The notes: generated from the sequence alone by a model not told the origin. Positions 52,681-62,071 are shown, counted from the first letter of the stretch. The stretch is 64,000 bases of DNA from Actinomycetota bacterium (GCA_021325435.1 JAJPHE010000126.1:1-64000); one strand, 5' to 3'. Program-made: numbers and translations.

Positions 52681-53472
52681 GTGTTCGGCTTCCACGTCAT
52701 CGATCAGTACGAGCTGGGCATCGTGTTCAGGTGGGGCAAGCTCCAGGACAAGGTCCGGCAACCAGGCCTCACCTGGCTCAACCCCTTCAGCTGCCGGTTG
52801 ACGAAGGTGAACATGCAAACCATCGTGGCCCCGGTCCCGGCCCAGGAGGCCATCACCAGGGACAACGTGACCCTCACCGTGGACGCGGTCGTCTACTTCC
52901 GGGTGGTGGACCCCGTCAAAGCCGTGGTGAACGTGCAGAACTACCACCACGCCGTGTCCCAGGTCGCCCAAACGTCGCTGCGCTCGGTGATCGGCCATGC
53001 CGACATGGATCAGCTCCTCTCCGAGCGCGAGCGGGTCAACGCCGAGCTTAAAGACGTCATCGACGAGCCGACCGAGGGGCCGTGGGGTCTGCACATCGAA
53101 CGGGTTGAGGTGAAGGACGTGGCCCTGCCGGACTCCATGAAGCGCTCCATGTCACGCCAGGCCGAAGCCGAGCGCGAGCGTCGGGCCCGGGTCATCGCCG
53201 CCGACGGCGAATACCAGGCCTCCGAGAAGCTGTCCCAGGCGGCGGCGGTCATGGCCGACACGCCGGGGGCCCTTCAACTCCGCCTGCTGCAGACCGTCGT
53301 GGACGTCGCCGCCGAGAAGAACAGCACCTTGGTCATGCCCTTCCCGGTAGAGCTGTTGCGCTTCTTCGACCAGGCCACCACCTCGCCAACTGCGCCGACC
53401 GCTGCCCGGTCCGCCACGGACTTGCGAGCCACCTCACCCGCGGAAGCCGACGGTGCGGTGAGAATCCCATGA
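52681..53472 (+). CDS. SPFH/stomatin-like protein without membrane segment
   Basis: This 263-residue protein contains an SPFH (band 7) domain: QYELGIVFRWGKLQDKVRQPGL, the VDAVVYFRVVDPVKAVVNVQNY strand region, and the long Ala/Glu/Arg-rich helix (MSRQAEAERERRARVIAADGEY). Bacterial slipins normally start with a membrane hairpin, but none is visible here; the domain begins within 10 residues. Ser/Thr/Ala-rich residues end the chain. No NfeD partner gene is adjacent. The GTG has an AAAGGAAGG site. It probably forms oligomers at the membrane through partners (inference). Confidence 0.85.
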   Translation: MFGFHVIDQYELGIVFRWGKLQDKVRQPGLTWLNPFSCRLTKVNMQTIVAPVPAQEAITRDNVTLTVDAVVYFRVVDPVKAVVNVQNYHHAVSQVAQTSLRSVIGHADMDQLLSERERVNAELKDVIDEPTEGPWGLHIERVEVKDVALPDSMKRSMSRQAEAERERRARVIAADGEYQASEKLSQAAAVMADTPGALQLRLLQTVVDVAAEKNSTLVMPFPVELLRFFDQATTSPTAPTAARSATDLRATSPAEADGAVRIP

Positions 53473-53512
53473 CGATGGCGGTCCCGAGCCAAGGACCGCT
53501 GTGACGAAACAC

Positions 53513-53824
53513 CTACCGGCGGGCCCGGGACCGGGGCGGAGCCGGAGCATCGGTGTCGGTCAGAAGGGCCAGAAGCTCCCCGACAGTGCGCTTGCGCTTC
53601 GACGACTCGGGCAGAGGGAGGTGGGTGCGCACCCGGTAGCGGTTTCGCCGCCCGTCCTTCTCCTTCACCAGATAGCCCGCCTCGGTGAGGTCGGAAACGA
53701 TGCCGTAGGCATGGCGTTCGGTTATCGCCAGCTCAGAGGCGATGTCGCGCAGCCTGATGCCGGGGTCATCGGCGATGCACATCAGAGCCCGGGCGTGGTT
53801 GGTCAAGAAAGTCCAGTCGGCCAC
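53513..53824 (-). CDS. Small winged-helix (MarR-like) transcriptional regulator
   Basis: This 103-residue protein is a single winged helix: FLTNHARALMCIADDPGIRL, the recognition region RDIASELAITERHAYGIVSDL and the wing EKDGRRNRYRV, followed by a basic C-terminal tail. It begins with GTG (53822-53824), only 7 bases from the operator-like motif it shares with the SPFH gene. Autoregulation and control of the SPFH gene are likely (inference). The stop lies 40 bases after the SPFH stop, tail to tail. No ligand or metal site is apparent. Confidence 0.85.
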   Translation of the reverse strand: MADWTFLTNHARALMCIADDPGIRLRDIASELAITERHAYGIVSDLTEAGYLVKEKDGRRNRYRVRTHLPLPESSKRKRTVGELLALLTDTDAPAPPRSRARR

Positions 53825-53830
53825 CCATGG

Positions 53831-53882
53831 AGTCTACCATTACTGGAATTAAATTGCTAGTCTTCGTCGACGGGTGTAAGGT
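53831..53882. promoter_or_regulatory. Divergent promoter/operator of the winged-helix and LapA genes
   Basis: The minus strand reads AGACTAGCAATTT (53863-53851), identical to the SPFH promoter motif, followed by a similar AATTCCAGTAATGG. On the plus strand TTGCTA (53854-53859), a 17-base spacer and TAAGGT (53877-53882) could drive the LapA-like gene. A TACCATT heptamer (53835-53841) also recurs at 52558-52564. The element overlaps both promoters, as expected for a repressor site. Confidence 0.55.
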
Positions 53883-53953
53883 GGCTGTACCGGACCAGAG
53901 CGCTCCGGAACTGCGCCAGAACGACTAGCGCTCACTCAAACAGGGATTGTCAA

Positions 53954-54328
53954 ATGACCGACACCAAGGGCCTGCCAGTAAGCGACATCGTCAGCGACGG
54001 CAATTCACAAGCCCCCCGCGGGCCGGAGGGCGCCCCGACCACTTCGGTTGGCGCTCGCCAGCCGAGGGTCACCCGGCTGGGCAACGCCCATGCCGGCCTC
54101 ATCGCCGCCGCGGTGGTCCTCGTCCTGTTGCTCGTGTTCATTTTGGAAAACGCCCATTCGGTCAACGTCGGCTTCCTCGGAGCGCACCTGCAGCTGCCGC
54201 TGTCGGTTGCGCTGCTCTTGGCCGGCGTGGGAGGCGCACTGCTCGTCGGTGCCGTCGGCGCCGGCCGCATTGCGCAGCTGCGCCGGGCCGTGCACCGCGA
54301 AGCGCACCGGTTCGACCAGCCCCGCTGA
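53954..54328 (+). CDS. LapA (DUF1049) domain membrane protein
   Basis: This 124-residue protein has a disordered N-terminal 45 residues and two membrane helices (LIAAAVVLVLLLVFILENA and LPLSVALLLAGVGGALLVGAV) separated by VNVGFLGAHLQ, which is the LapA/DUF1049 pattern. In E. coli LapA is involved in lipopolysaccharide assembly control; in Actinobacteria the family's role is unknown. The ATG at 53954 begins the plus-strand unit behind the shared operator. Confidence 0.85.
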   Translation: MTDTKGLPVSDIVSDGNSQAPRGPEGAPTTSVGARQPRVTRLGNAHAGLIAAAVVLVLLLVFILENAHSVNVGFLGAHLQLPLSVALLLAGVGGALLVGAVGAGRIAQLRRAVHREAHRFDQPR

Positions 54329-54399
54329 TCGGCAGGCTTTCGACTCCACAGGCGAGCGCCTGCCTGATCCTCGGCGTCCAATTCAGAGGAGTACCCGTC

Positions 54400-54732
54400 A
54401 TGCGAGATCCCTTCACGCCTCCTCCCCGCAACGCACCGGACGCTGCCCACTCGTCGAGCATCCCGGTTCGGTTTCAGGTCCGACCTGTCGCCTGGGGGGA
54501 CCGTCTTCGCTACGAGGTGGTAGACAGCCGCACCGGCACGACACTCGTCGTCTGCTCCACCCGCCACGGCGCCGACGGCGACGTCATGGTGTTGAACATG
54601 GGCGGCCTGGGCGGGCCTCGGGTCCTTGCTGCCGCCCTCCTCCCCCACGACCCCGATCCGCCGGCCTCCGGGGTCGGCCTGGGAGATGCGGACGCAATCT
54701 GGCCCACCGGGGTCGTGGTGCCGGCCCGGTAG
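54400..54732 (+). CDS. Hypothetical protein
   Basis: This 110-residue protein begins with ATG behind an AGAGGAG site. After a Pro-rich start it contains IPVRFQVRPVAWGDRLRYEVV and TGTTLVVCSTRHGADGD, suggesting a small beta-rich domain, and ends in PTGVVVPAR. No membrane segment or signal peptide. Family not recognised. It lies 71 bases after the LapA gene and 19 bases before a small membrane-protein gene on the same strand, so the three may be co-transcribed. Confidence 0.5.
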   Translation: MRDPFTPPPRNAPDAAHSSSIPVRFQVRPVAWGDRLRYEVVDSRTGTTLVVCSTRHGADGDVMVLNMGGLGGPRVLAAALLPHDPDPPASGVGLGDADAIWPTGVVVPAR

Positions 54733-54751
54733 CGATGCGGTCTCGTTGGTC

Positions 54752-54985
54752 GTGACAGGCTCGGCGTCCGTGCTCACCGCCTTCGGCGTCACCGCCCTCA
54801 CCTTCATGATGGTCATGTACGCCCTGGAGCGCCGGGGCCGACCGTACCTGGCCGGCTTTGCCGCCGGGTGCGCCCTGTCCAGCGCCTACGGGTTCCTGGC
54901 CGGCACCTGGCCGTTCGGGGTCATCGAGGCCATCTGGAGCGTCGTCGCCCTCAGGCGGTGGGCCACCGCCCGGAGCGTCTCCTAA
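54752..54985 (+). CDS. Small two-helix membrane protein
   Basis: This 77-residue protein has two hydrophobic segments (VLTAFGVTALTFMMVMYAL and AGFAAGCALSSAYGFLAGTW) and ends FGVIEAIWSVVALRRW. Small membrane proteins with this ERRG...YGFLAGTWPFG...RRW pattern recur in Actinobacteria; their function is not known. I used the GTG at 54752; a TTG at 54746 is possible. It converges on recG with an 83-base gap that holds a GCCCCCGGGGGC palindrome and no T-run. Confidence 0.65.
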   Translation: MTGSASVLTAFGVTALTFMMVMYALERRGRPYLAGFAAGCALSSAYGFLAGTWPFGVIEAIWSVVALRRWATARSVS

Positions 54986-55068
54986 AGACCGCTGTCCGGT
55001 GGGGCTCACGGTCTCAGTGGTGACCCCCGAGGCGCTGGAGGCCCCCGGGGGCGGGACCATGATCCGTA

Positions 55069-57195
55069 TCAGCTCTTGAAGAGGAACTCCGCCTCTTCGT
55101 CGTCGATAAGTAGCCGGATCTCGTCCGCCAGGTCCGGGTGTCCGGCCAGGGCCGGGTCGGCGGCGACCAGCTGGGTGGCCACGTCGCGGGCATCGGACAC
55201 CAGGTCCTTGTCGCGCCGAAGGGAGGCCAGCTTCAGGTCGTTGCGGCCCTTCTGGCGGGTGCCGAGGATCGTTCCCTCCCCGCGCAGCTCCAGGTCCACC
55301 TCGGCCAGGTAGAAGCCGTCCGTGCTCTGCTCCATGGCCTCCAGCCGGGCCTCAGCCTCCGGCGTCGACCCGGAGCCGAGCAGGAAGCACCAAGAGACCG
55401 CCGCCCCTCGGCCCACCCGGCCTCGCAGCTGGTGGAGCTGGGCTATGCCGAAGCGCTCGGCGTCCTCGATCACCATGACGGTGGCGTTGGGCACGTCGAC
55501 ACCCACCTCGATGACGGTCGTCGCCACCAGCACCTGCAGCTCCCCCCGCCTGAAGGCGCCCATCACCTCCTCCTTCTCGCGGCCGGGCATCTGCCCGTGA
55601 AGCAGTCCGAGGCGCAGACCGGCGAGCTCGGCCGCCCCCAGCCTCTCGAACTCGTCGGTGGCCGACCGGGCTTGGATCTTCTCCGATTCCTCCACGAGCG
55701 GGCACACCACGTAGGCCTGGTGGCCGGCCTCCACCTCCTCCCTCACCCGGGTCCAGGCCCCCTGCTCCTCGATGGGCCCGCGCGACCACACGGTCTTGAC
55801 CGGAGTCCGGCCGGGGGGCAGCTCGTCGAGCGTCGTCAGGTCGAGGTCCCCGTACACGGTCATCGCCGCCGTTCGGGGAATCGGCGTGGCCGTCATCACC
55901 AGCACGTCGGGATCCTCGCCCTTGCCCCGCAGCGCCGCCCGCTGCTCGACGCCGAACCGGTGCTGCTCGTCGATGACGACCACGCCGAGGGAGGAGAACT
56001 CCACATGTTCGACCAGCAGGGCGTGGGTGCCGACGAGGATGTCGACGTGGCCGGCGCGCAGAGCGTCGAGGATCTTGACCCGCGCCGACGCCGGGGTCCG
56101 GTTGGTGAGCAGCTCGATGCGCAACGGCCGTCCGCCCATCAGGGTGCCGGGGTCGGGGATCTCGAGACCGGCTAGGACATCGCGCACCGACAGGTGGTGC
56201 TGCTCGGCGAGGACCTCGGTGGGCGCCATGAGGGCACCCTGGTGACCACCCTGGACGGCGACGAGGAGGGCGGCGACGGCCACCAGCGTCTTGCCCGCCC
56301 CCACGTCGCCCTGGAGGAGGCGGTGCATGGGGTGGGGCCCGGCCAGGTCAGCACAGATCTCGTCGATTGCCTTGCGCTGGGCGCCGGTCAGGGCGAACGG
56401 CAACCCTGTGACGAAGTGGTCGAGCAACGCTGGCGCACCCTCGGGGGACGGGCCGACGACGTGGCGGATCCCCTTGGACTCGCGCTCGACGGCCCGCTTG
56501 CGCATGACCAGCATGGCCTGGAGCCGGAACAGCTCGTCGAAGGCGAGGCGCCGGCGGGCCGCGTCCTTGGCGTCGATGGAGTCGGGCAGATGGATCTGGT
56601 GCATGGCCCAGGTCCGGTCCTGCAGGTTCAGCCGGTCGCGCCAGCGGTCGGGTAACGGGTCGACCAGCTCGCCGGCGCGGCGCAGGGCCTCGGCTATCCA
56701 CACCGACAGGTCGCGGCTCGAGACCTCCGCCTTCTCCGACTGGGGGTAGATCGGGATGATGCGGCCCGTCTGGTCGCCGACCCGGTCGACCAACGGGTTC
56801 GTCATCTGCCGGCGACCCCGGTAGACGTCGACCTTGCCGAAGAAGATCGCCTCGGTGCCGACGGGCAGCTGCTTCACCCTCCACGCCTGGTTGAAGAAGG
56901 TGCACGTGAGGTAGCTGGTTCCGTCGAAAACGGTCAGCTCGGCGATGGACCTTCCGTTGCGTGCCCGGCGGGCGGATGCCTTCCTGACCGTCGCCACCAC
57001 CACCGCCTCCTCGCCGACCCGCAGCTCGCGGATGGAGGCCTGTCTGGTGCGGTCGTGCCAGCGCCGTGGGTAGTGCGTAAGCAGGTCGAGCACGGACGTG
57101 ATCTCGAGGGCCCCCAGGGACTCGACGGCCTTGGGCCCGACGCGGTTCAGCTCGCTGACCGGTAGGGCGGCGAGCTTGCGGAGAGGGGTCGCCAC
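55069..57195 (-). CDS. recG: ATP-dependent DNA helicase RecG
   Basis: RecG remodels stalled replication forks and Holliday junctions. From GTG at 57193-57195 the protein has 708 residues: a helix-hairpin-like start (LNRVGPKAVESLG), the OB wedge domain (TFFNQAWRVKQLPVGTEAIFFG), Walker A GDVGAGKT, DEQH box in VIDEQHRFGVEQR, TATPIPRT, and the motif VI region QLRGRVGRG. The TRG/C-terminal region follows the family. A longer frame upstream overlaps fakA and is not used. The gene lies 5 bases after fakA. Confidence 0.97.
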   Translation of the reverse strand: MATPLRKLAALPVSELNRVGPKAVESLGALEITSVLDLLTHYPRRWHDRTRQASIRELRVGEEAVVVATVRKASARRARNGRSIAELTVFDGTSYLTCTFFNQAWRVKQLPVGTEAIFFGKVDVYRGRRQMTNPLVDRVGDQTGRIIPIYPQSEKAEVSSRDLSVWIAEALRRAGELVDPLPDRWRDRLNLQDRTWAMHQIHLPDSIDAKDAARRRLAFDELFRLQAMLVMRKRAVERESKGIRHVVGPSPEGAPALLDHFVTGLPFALTGAQRKAIDEICADLAGPHPMHRLLQGDVGAGKTLVAVAALLVAVQGGHQGALMAPTEVLAEQHHLSVRDVLAGLEIPDPGTLMGGRPLRIELLTNRTPASARVKILDALRAGHVDILVGTHALLVEHVEFSSLGVVVIDEQHRFGVEQRAALRGKGEDPDVLVMTATPIPRTAAMTVYGDLDLTTLDELPPGRTPVKTVWSRGPIEEQGAWTRVREEVEAGHQAYVVCPLVEESEKIQARSATDEFERLGAAELAGLRLGLLHGQMPGREKEEVMGAFRRGELQVLVATTVIEVGVDVPNATVMVIEDAERFGIAQLHQLRGRVGRGAAVSWCFLLGSGSTPEAEARLEAMEQSTDGFYLAEVDLELRGEGTILGTRQKGRNDLKLASLRRDKDLVSDARDVATQLVAADPALAGHPDLADEIRLLIDDEEAEFLFKS

Positions 57196-57200
57196 CCGGG

Positions 57201-58853
57201 CTACTCGATGCTGAACAGGTACGGGTAGAGGGGCTGGCCGCCGTGGTGCACCTCGGCTGACACCATCGGGCGGTGCTCGGCGAGCCACTCGGTCACCCGG
57301 CGGGTGTCGGCGGCGCTCGACCCTTCACCCTCGATCAGGGTCACGATCTCGTGGTCGTCGGTCACCAGCTTGTCGAGCAGCCCGCAGGCCGCCTCCTCGA
57401 GGGTGGTGGCGACAACCTCGACACCGTGGCGCGACAGGCCCATCCAGTCACCCTCGTTGATGCTCCCGGCCGGGCTGTCGGAGGAGCGGACGGCCCGCGT
57501 CACCTCGCCGGAGACGACCCGCGACGCCGCCTCTCGCATGGCTTCGGCATTGGCGTCACCGTCCGCCTCGGGGTCGTAGGCCAACAGGGCGGCGAATCCT
57601 TCGGCCACCCCTGAGGTCGGCACCACCCGCACCCGCTTGTCGGTCAACGAGGCGACCTGCTCGGCCACCGGGACGATGTTCTTGTTGTTGGGAAGGATGA
57701 CCACCTGGTCGGCGGGCACCCTCTCGACCGCCTCGAGGATCTGGGCGGTGGAGGGGTTCATCGACTGACCCCCGGCGACCACCCCGTGAACCCCGAGGGA
57801 GCGGAAGATGCGCCGGATACCGCCCCCGGTTCCCACGGCGACGACGGCGGTCGTCTGGGGCGCGGCGGGCCACTCCTCGTCCTCGGCAGCGGTGCCCGCC
57901 TCGCGGACCCACCGCTCCTCCTCCACCTGCTCGAGCAGGTCGGTCACCCGGATGTTTCGGGGCCGGCCGACGTCGAGGGCGGCCTCGATGGCGGCCCCGA
58001 TGTCGTCGGTGTGGATGTGGCAGTTCCACAACCCGTCGCCGCCCACCACCACTATCGAGTCCCCGCAGCCGGCCCACACATCACGGAAGCCGGGCACCGA
58101 CTCGTCGGCCGCCTCCAGCAGGTACATGACCTCGTAACGCAGGCCCGATATGTCCTCGCCTTCGCCGGCCGGCGGCTGGAACCGGGCCAGCTGGGTGCCG
58201 CTGGGGGCGGGAGGCTCGGGCAGGGGCCGCCCGGCCGTCACCTTGAGCAGGGCATCCACGAACAGCAGAAGGCCGGCGCCTCCGGCGTCCACCACCCCGG
58301 CCTGCTTGAGAACGGGCAGCATCTCCGGCGTGCGGGCCAGGGCGTCGGCGCCCGCCTGCCGGACCCGGTCAAGCACGTCGACCAGGCCCACCCCGTCGTC
58401 GACGGCCAGGCGGGCGGCGGCACCCATCTCGCGGGCCACGGTCAGGATGGTCCCCTCGACCGGGCGCATGACCGCCTTGTAGGCGGCCTCGCTGGCCGCG
58501 CACAGCCCGGCGGCCAGCTCGTCGGCCCCGGCAGAGTCGAGCCGCGACAGCTGGTCCGACAGGCCCCGGAGCACCTGGGACAGGATCACGCCGGAGTTGC
58601 CGCGTGCTCCCATCAGGGAGCCGTGGGCGATCGCCTTGCACACCGCCGGCATCTCCGTGGCCGCCCCGTCGATGGCCTGCAGCTCGCTCACCACCGACTC
58701 GAGGGTGAGGGCCATGTTGGTGCCGGTGTCCCCGTCGGGCACGGGATAGACGTTCAGCCGGTTGATGGCGTCCTGGTGGGCGCGCAGGGCGTCGCGGTAG
58801 CTCGTAACGACCGCCACCAGGTCATCGGCGGCCAGCCGTTCGAGCGACTCCAT
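57201..58853 (-). CDS. fakA: DAK2-domain fatty acid kinase, FakA-like (YloV)
   Basis: FakA phosphorylates fatty acids bound to FakB proteins, feeding PlsX/PlsY. The 550-residue protein has the DhaL-like N-terminal kinase domain with the metal-binding aspartates in YPVPDGDTGTNM and SLMGARGNSGVILSQ, and the FakA C-terminal domain (NPSTAQILEAVERV, ILPNNKNI). The ATG at 58851-58853 gives the usual N-terminus; a GTG or longer start upstream is unlikely. It is followed by recG and divergent from rpmB. fakB is not in the window. Confidence 0.92.
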   Translation of the reverse strand: MESLERLAADDLVAVVTSYRDALRAHQDAINRLNVYPVPDGDTGTNMALTLESVVSELQAIDGAATEMPAVCKAIAHGSLMGARGNSGVILSQVLRGLSDQLSRLDSAGADELAAGLCAASEAAYKAVMRPVEGTILTVAREMGAAARLAVDDGVGLVDVLDRVRQAGADALARTPEMLPVLKQAGVVDAGGAGLLLFVDALLKVTAGRPLPEPPAPSGTQLARFQPPAGEGEDISGLRYEVMYLLEAADESVPGFRDVWAGCGDSIVVVGGDGLWNCHIHTDDIGAAIEAALDVGRPRNIRVTDLLEQVEEERWVREAGTAAEDEEWPAAPQTTAVVAVGTGGGIRRIFRSLGVHGVVAGGQSMNPSTAQILEAVERVPADQVVILPNNKNIVPVAEQVASLTDKRVRVVPTSGVAEGFAALLAYDPEADGDANAEAMREAASRVVSGEVTRAVRSSDSPAGSINEGDWMGLSRHGVEVVATTLEEAACGLLDKLVTDDHEIVTLIEGEGSSAADTRRVTEWLAEHRPMVSAEVHHGGQPLYPYLFSIE

Positions 58854-58912
58854 GGCCCGGGATGCTAACGTCTGGGGGTTCCCCAAAAGGACCCGTCGGG
58901 AGGGTGCGCGTC

Positions 58913-59107
58913 ATGGCAGCGGTTTGCGAGGTGTGCGGCAAGCATCCCTCGTTCGGCATGAGCATCAGCCACTCTCATCGGCGCACCAAGCGGCGGTGGA
59001 ACCCGAACATCCAGCGGGTCCGGGCCCTGGTGAACGGATCGCCCCGCCGCCTGCACGTCTGCACTTCCTGCATCCGCGCCGGCCGGGTCACCAAGGTCGC
59101 CCGCTAG
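58913..59107 (+). CDS. rpmB: Large ribosomal subunit protein L28
   Basis: The 64-residue protein has VCEVCGKHPSFGMSISHSHRRTKRR and RRLHVCTSCIRAGRV, with two CxxC pairs, so it is the zinc-binding form of L28. The ATG at 58913-58915 is preceded by GGGAGGG. Its stop codon overlaps the stop codon of the convergent thiL gene in CTAG. It is divergent from fakA, a pairing found in many Gram-positive bacteria. Confidence 0.96.
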   Translation: MAAVCEVCGKHPSFGMSISHSHRRTKRRWNPNIQRVRALVNGSPRRLHVCTSCIRAGRVTKVAR

Positions 59108-60042
59108 GCGGATCCCCGCCAGTGCTCGAACCCTGAGGGGTCCAGCCGGCGACCCTGCAGCTCGACCGAACCCGCCTCCTGGGTGCAGGCTCCGATCCGT
59201 ACCGGCGGGGGCAGGCCCCTGTCGGCGAACGCCGAGCCCAACCGGTCGGGGTCGGGGCCGGTGAAGGCGAGCTCGTAGTCCTCGCCCCCTCCGAGCGCCT
59301 CCTCCTCCGTCGCCCCTTCGGCCACCGGCACCCGGTCGAGAGTGATCCCCACCCCGGAGGCCTCCGCCACCCTCGCCAGGTCGAGGGCGAGGCCGTCGGA
59401 GACGTCGATCATGGCTGTGGCCCCGCCGATCCGCGCCGCCTCCCCCTGGTCCAGGAGGGGGCGGGGCCGTCGGTGGGCGGCGACCAACCGGTCGGATCGG
59501 ACGGCGCCGGCGGACCGCAGCGACCGCAGGCCGGCGGCCGAGGCTCCCAGGGGGCCGGTGACGAACACCGTGTCCCCCGCCTCCGCCCCCGACCGCAGCA
59601 CGGGTCCCGGTCCGAGAGGCCCGACCTCTCCGGTGACGGCCACCGACACCAGGACGACCGGGGCGGCGGAGAGATCCCCTCCGACGACCGGGCAGCCGTA
59701 GGCGGCGGCCGCCTCGAGCAGCCCCTCGTACAACCCTTCCAGGTCCAGATGGGCCGGCCCGGCCACCGACACCAGGGCGTGGCCGGGGCGCCCGCCCATG
59801 GCGGCGAGGTCGCTCAGGTTGGCGGCCAGGGCCTTCCACCCCACGTCGGCGGCCGAGCACAGCCCCGGCTCCCAATGGACGCCTTCAACCATCATGTCGG
59901 CGGCCAGCAGGAGGCGGGCGCCGGCCGGCGGCGGTCCGACCACGGCGGCGTCGTCGCCGATCCAGGCCTCGCCCGCCGGCGGGCGGGGCAGATGGTCAGC
60001 CAGCCAGGCCAGCGCGAACCGCTCACCCCCGCTGGCGCCCAT
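59104..60042 (-). CDS. thiL: Thiamine-monophosphate kinase
   Basis: ThiL makes thiamine diphosphate from thiamine monophosphate. The 312-residue protein has the N-terminal [11 protein letters not shown] region, the Mg-binding GDDAAVV, the [19 protein letters not shown] signature and a C-terminal [11 protein letters not shown]. Its length is normal. It ends head-on against rpmB with overlapping stops and is divergent from pckG with a 160-base spacer. Confidence 0.93.
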   Translation of the reverse strand: MGASGGERFALAWLADHLPRPPAGEAWIGDDAAVVGPPPAGARLLLAADMMVEGVHWEPGLCSAADVGWKALAANLSDLAAMGGRPGHALVSVAGPAHLDLEGLYEGLLEAAAAYGCPVVGGDLSAAPVVLVSVAVTGEVGPLGPGPVLRSGAEAGDTVFVTGPLGASAAGLRSLRSAGAVRSDRLVAAHRRPRPLLDQGEAARIGGATAMIDVSDGLALDLARVAEASGVGITLDRVPVAEGATEEEALGGGEDYELAFTGPDPDRLGSAFADRGLPPPVRIGACTQEAGSVELQGRRLDPSGFEHWRGSA

Positions 60043-60202
60043 GGGGCCAGGCTATGGGCCCGGCGGGGGCGGACGGCGGGGGATTGGAAGGCGCCCTCGG
60101 CGGGGAACGCTCCCGCGGCGAATTGGGAGCGGCTGGGGAGGCGGCCCTAGCATCTTCGGATCCGATCGATCCGCGCAACGGCGCGTGGAGGAGGGCGAGA
60201 GA

Positions 60203-62008
60203 GTGTCGTCGGTTCCCCCGACCAACCACAGGAAGCTCATCGAGTGGGTGGAGGAGATCGCCGAGCTCACCCAGCCCGAGCGCGTCGAGTGGTGTGACGG
60301 CTCGGCCGAGGAGTACGACCGGCTGGCCCAGCTCCTGGTCGACCAGGGCACATTCACCCGGCTGTCGGACGCCAAGCGGCCCAACAGCTACTGGGCCCAC
60401 TCGGACCCGGCTGACGTGGCCCGGGTCGAGGACCGCACGTTCATCTGCTCTCAGCGTCCCGAGGATGCCGGCCCCACCAACAACTGGCGTGACCCGGTGG
60501 AGATGCGCGAGACGCTGCGGGGGTTGTTCCGAGGCTCGATGCGGGGACGCACCATGTACGTCGTCCCGTTCTCCATGGGACCCCTCGGCTCGCCGATCGC
60601 CCACATCGGCGTGCAGCTAACCGATTCGCCCTACGTGGCGGTGAACATGCGGATCATGACCCGCATGGGCACCGGGGCCCTGGAGGTTCTGGGCGACGAC
60701 GGTGTGTTCGTGCCCTGCCTGCACTCGGTGGGCGCCCCCCTCGAGCCCGGCCAGGACGACGTCCCGTGGCCGTGCAACTCGGAGAACAAGTACATCGTCC
60801 ACTTCCCCGACACCCGCGAGATCTGGTCCTACGGGTCCGGCTACGGCGGCAACGCCCTGCTCGGCAAGAAGTGCTTCGCCCTTCGCATCGCGTCGGTCAT
60901 GGCCCGCGACGAGGGGTGGCTGGCGGAGCACATGCTCATCCTCAAGTTGACCTCCCCTGCCGGTGAGACCCGCTACATCACCGGCGCCTTCCCTTCCGCC
61001 TGCGGCAAGACCAACCTGGCCATGCTGGTGCCGACGCTGCCGGGCTGGAAGGTCGAGACGGTCGGCGACGACATCTGCTGGATGAAGTTCGGCGCCGATG
61101 GCCGGCTCTACGCCATCAACCCGGAGGCGGGGTTCTTCGGCGTGGCCCCCGGCACCAGCAACTCGACCAACCCCAACGCCATGCTGACCCTCGACGCCAA
61201 CTGCATCTTCACCAACACCGCCCTCACCGACGACGGCGACGTGTGGTGGGAGGGCATGGACGGCGACGCACCCGCCCACCTCACCGACTGGCAGGGCAAC
61301 GACTGGACGCCCGGCTCGGGCCGGCCGGCCGCCCACCCCAACGCCCGTTTCACCGCCCCGGCCAGCCAGGACCCGGCCATCGCACCGGAGTGGGAGGACC
61401 CCGCCGGGGTGCCGATCTCCGCCATCCTGTTCGGGGGACGGCGTTCGTCGGTGGTGCCCCTCGTGTTCGAGGCGTTCGACTGGCAGCACGGCGTGTTCCT
61501 CGGCTCGATCATGGCTTCGGAGACCACGGCGGCGGCCGCCGGCGCCGTCGGCAACCTGCGGCGCGACCCGTTCGCCATGCTTCCGTTCTGCGGCTACAAC
61601 ATGGCCGACTACTTCGCCCACTGGCTAAGGGTCGGGGCCAGCTCCTCCCATCCCGAGCGGCTGCCGAAGGTCTTCTACGTCAACTGGTTTCGCAAGGACG
61701 AGAACGGCCGCTGGCTGTGGCCCGGCTACGGCGAGAACAGCCGGGTTCTCGAGTGGGTGTTCGAGCGGGTCGCCGGACGGGGGGACGCGGTGGACACTCC
61801 CATCGGCCGGGTGCCTGCGCCCGGCGCCCTCGACCTCGACGGTCTCGACGTGACCGCCGAGGACCTGACCGAGCTGTTGAGGGTCGACCCCGAGGACTGG
61901 CGGGCCGAGGTGCCCCTCATCCAGGAGCACTACAGCCGCTTCGGGGACCGGCTGCCCCAAGAGCTGCGCGACGAGCTCGAGGCCCTGGCCAAGCGGTTGC
62001 AGGGATAG
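60203..62008 (+). CDS. pckG: Phosphoenolpyruvate carboxykinase (GTP)
   Basis: PEPCK converts oxaloacetate and GTP to phosphoenolpyruvate, the entry step of gluconeogenesis. The 601-residue protein is of the GTP class: the P-loop with active cysteine [13 protein letters not shown] (about residues 269-281), the metal-binding K and H ([11 protein letters not shown]), and the nucleotide region [23 protein letters not shown] start at 60203 has a GGAGGAGGG site. The gene stands alone on the plus strand; TAGCAT near 60149 could be a -10. Confidence 0.97.
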   Translation: MSSVPPTNHRKLIEWVEEIAELTQPERVEWCDGSAEEYDRLAQLLVDQGTFTRLSDAKRPNSYWAHSDPADVARVEDRTFICSQRPEDAGPTNNWRDPVEMRETLRGLFRGSMRGRTMYVVPFSMGPLGSPIAHIGVQLTDSPYVAVNMRIMTRMGTGALEVLGDDGVFVPCLHSVGAPLEPGQDDVPWPCNSENKYIVHFPDTREIWSYGSGYGGNALLGKKCFALRIASVMARDEGWLAEHMLILKLTSPAGETRYITGAFPSACGKTNLAMLVPTLPGWKVETVGDDICWMKFGADGRLYAINPEAGFFGVAPGTSNSTNPNAMLTLDANCIFTNTALTDDGDVWWEGMDGDAPAHLTDWQGNDWTPGSGRPAAHPNARFTAPASQDPAIAPEWEDPAGVPISAILFGGRRSSVVPLVFEAFDWQHGVFLGSIMASETTAAAAGAVGNLRRDPFAMLPFCGYNMADYFAHWLRVGASSSHPERLPKVFYVNWFRKDENGRWLWPGYGENSRVLEWVFERVAGRGDAVDTPIGRVPAPGALDLDGLDVTAEDLTELLRVDPEDWRAEVPLIQEHYSRFGDRLPQELRDELEALAKRLQG

Positions 62009-62071
62009 CATCGCCGCGCCGGGCCTGACCCCGGTACCGCCAAGCGCCGAGGCGCCGTTCGAGGAGGCTCA

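Noticed and set aside
54986-55068. GCCCCCGGGGGC palindrome between a small membrane-protein gene and recG as a bidirectional terminator
   Set aside because: No T-run on either side and the stem is interrupted; too weak to list.
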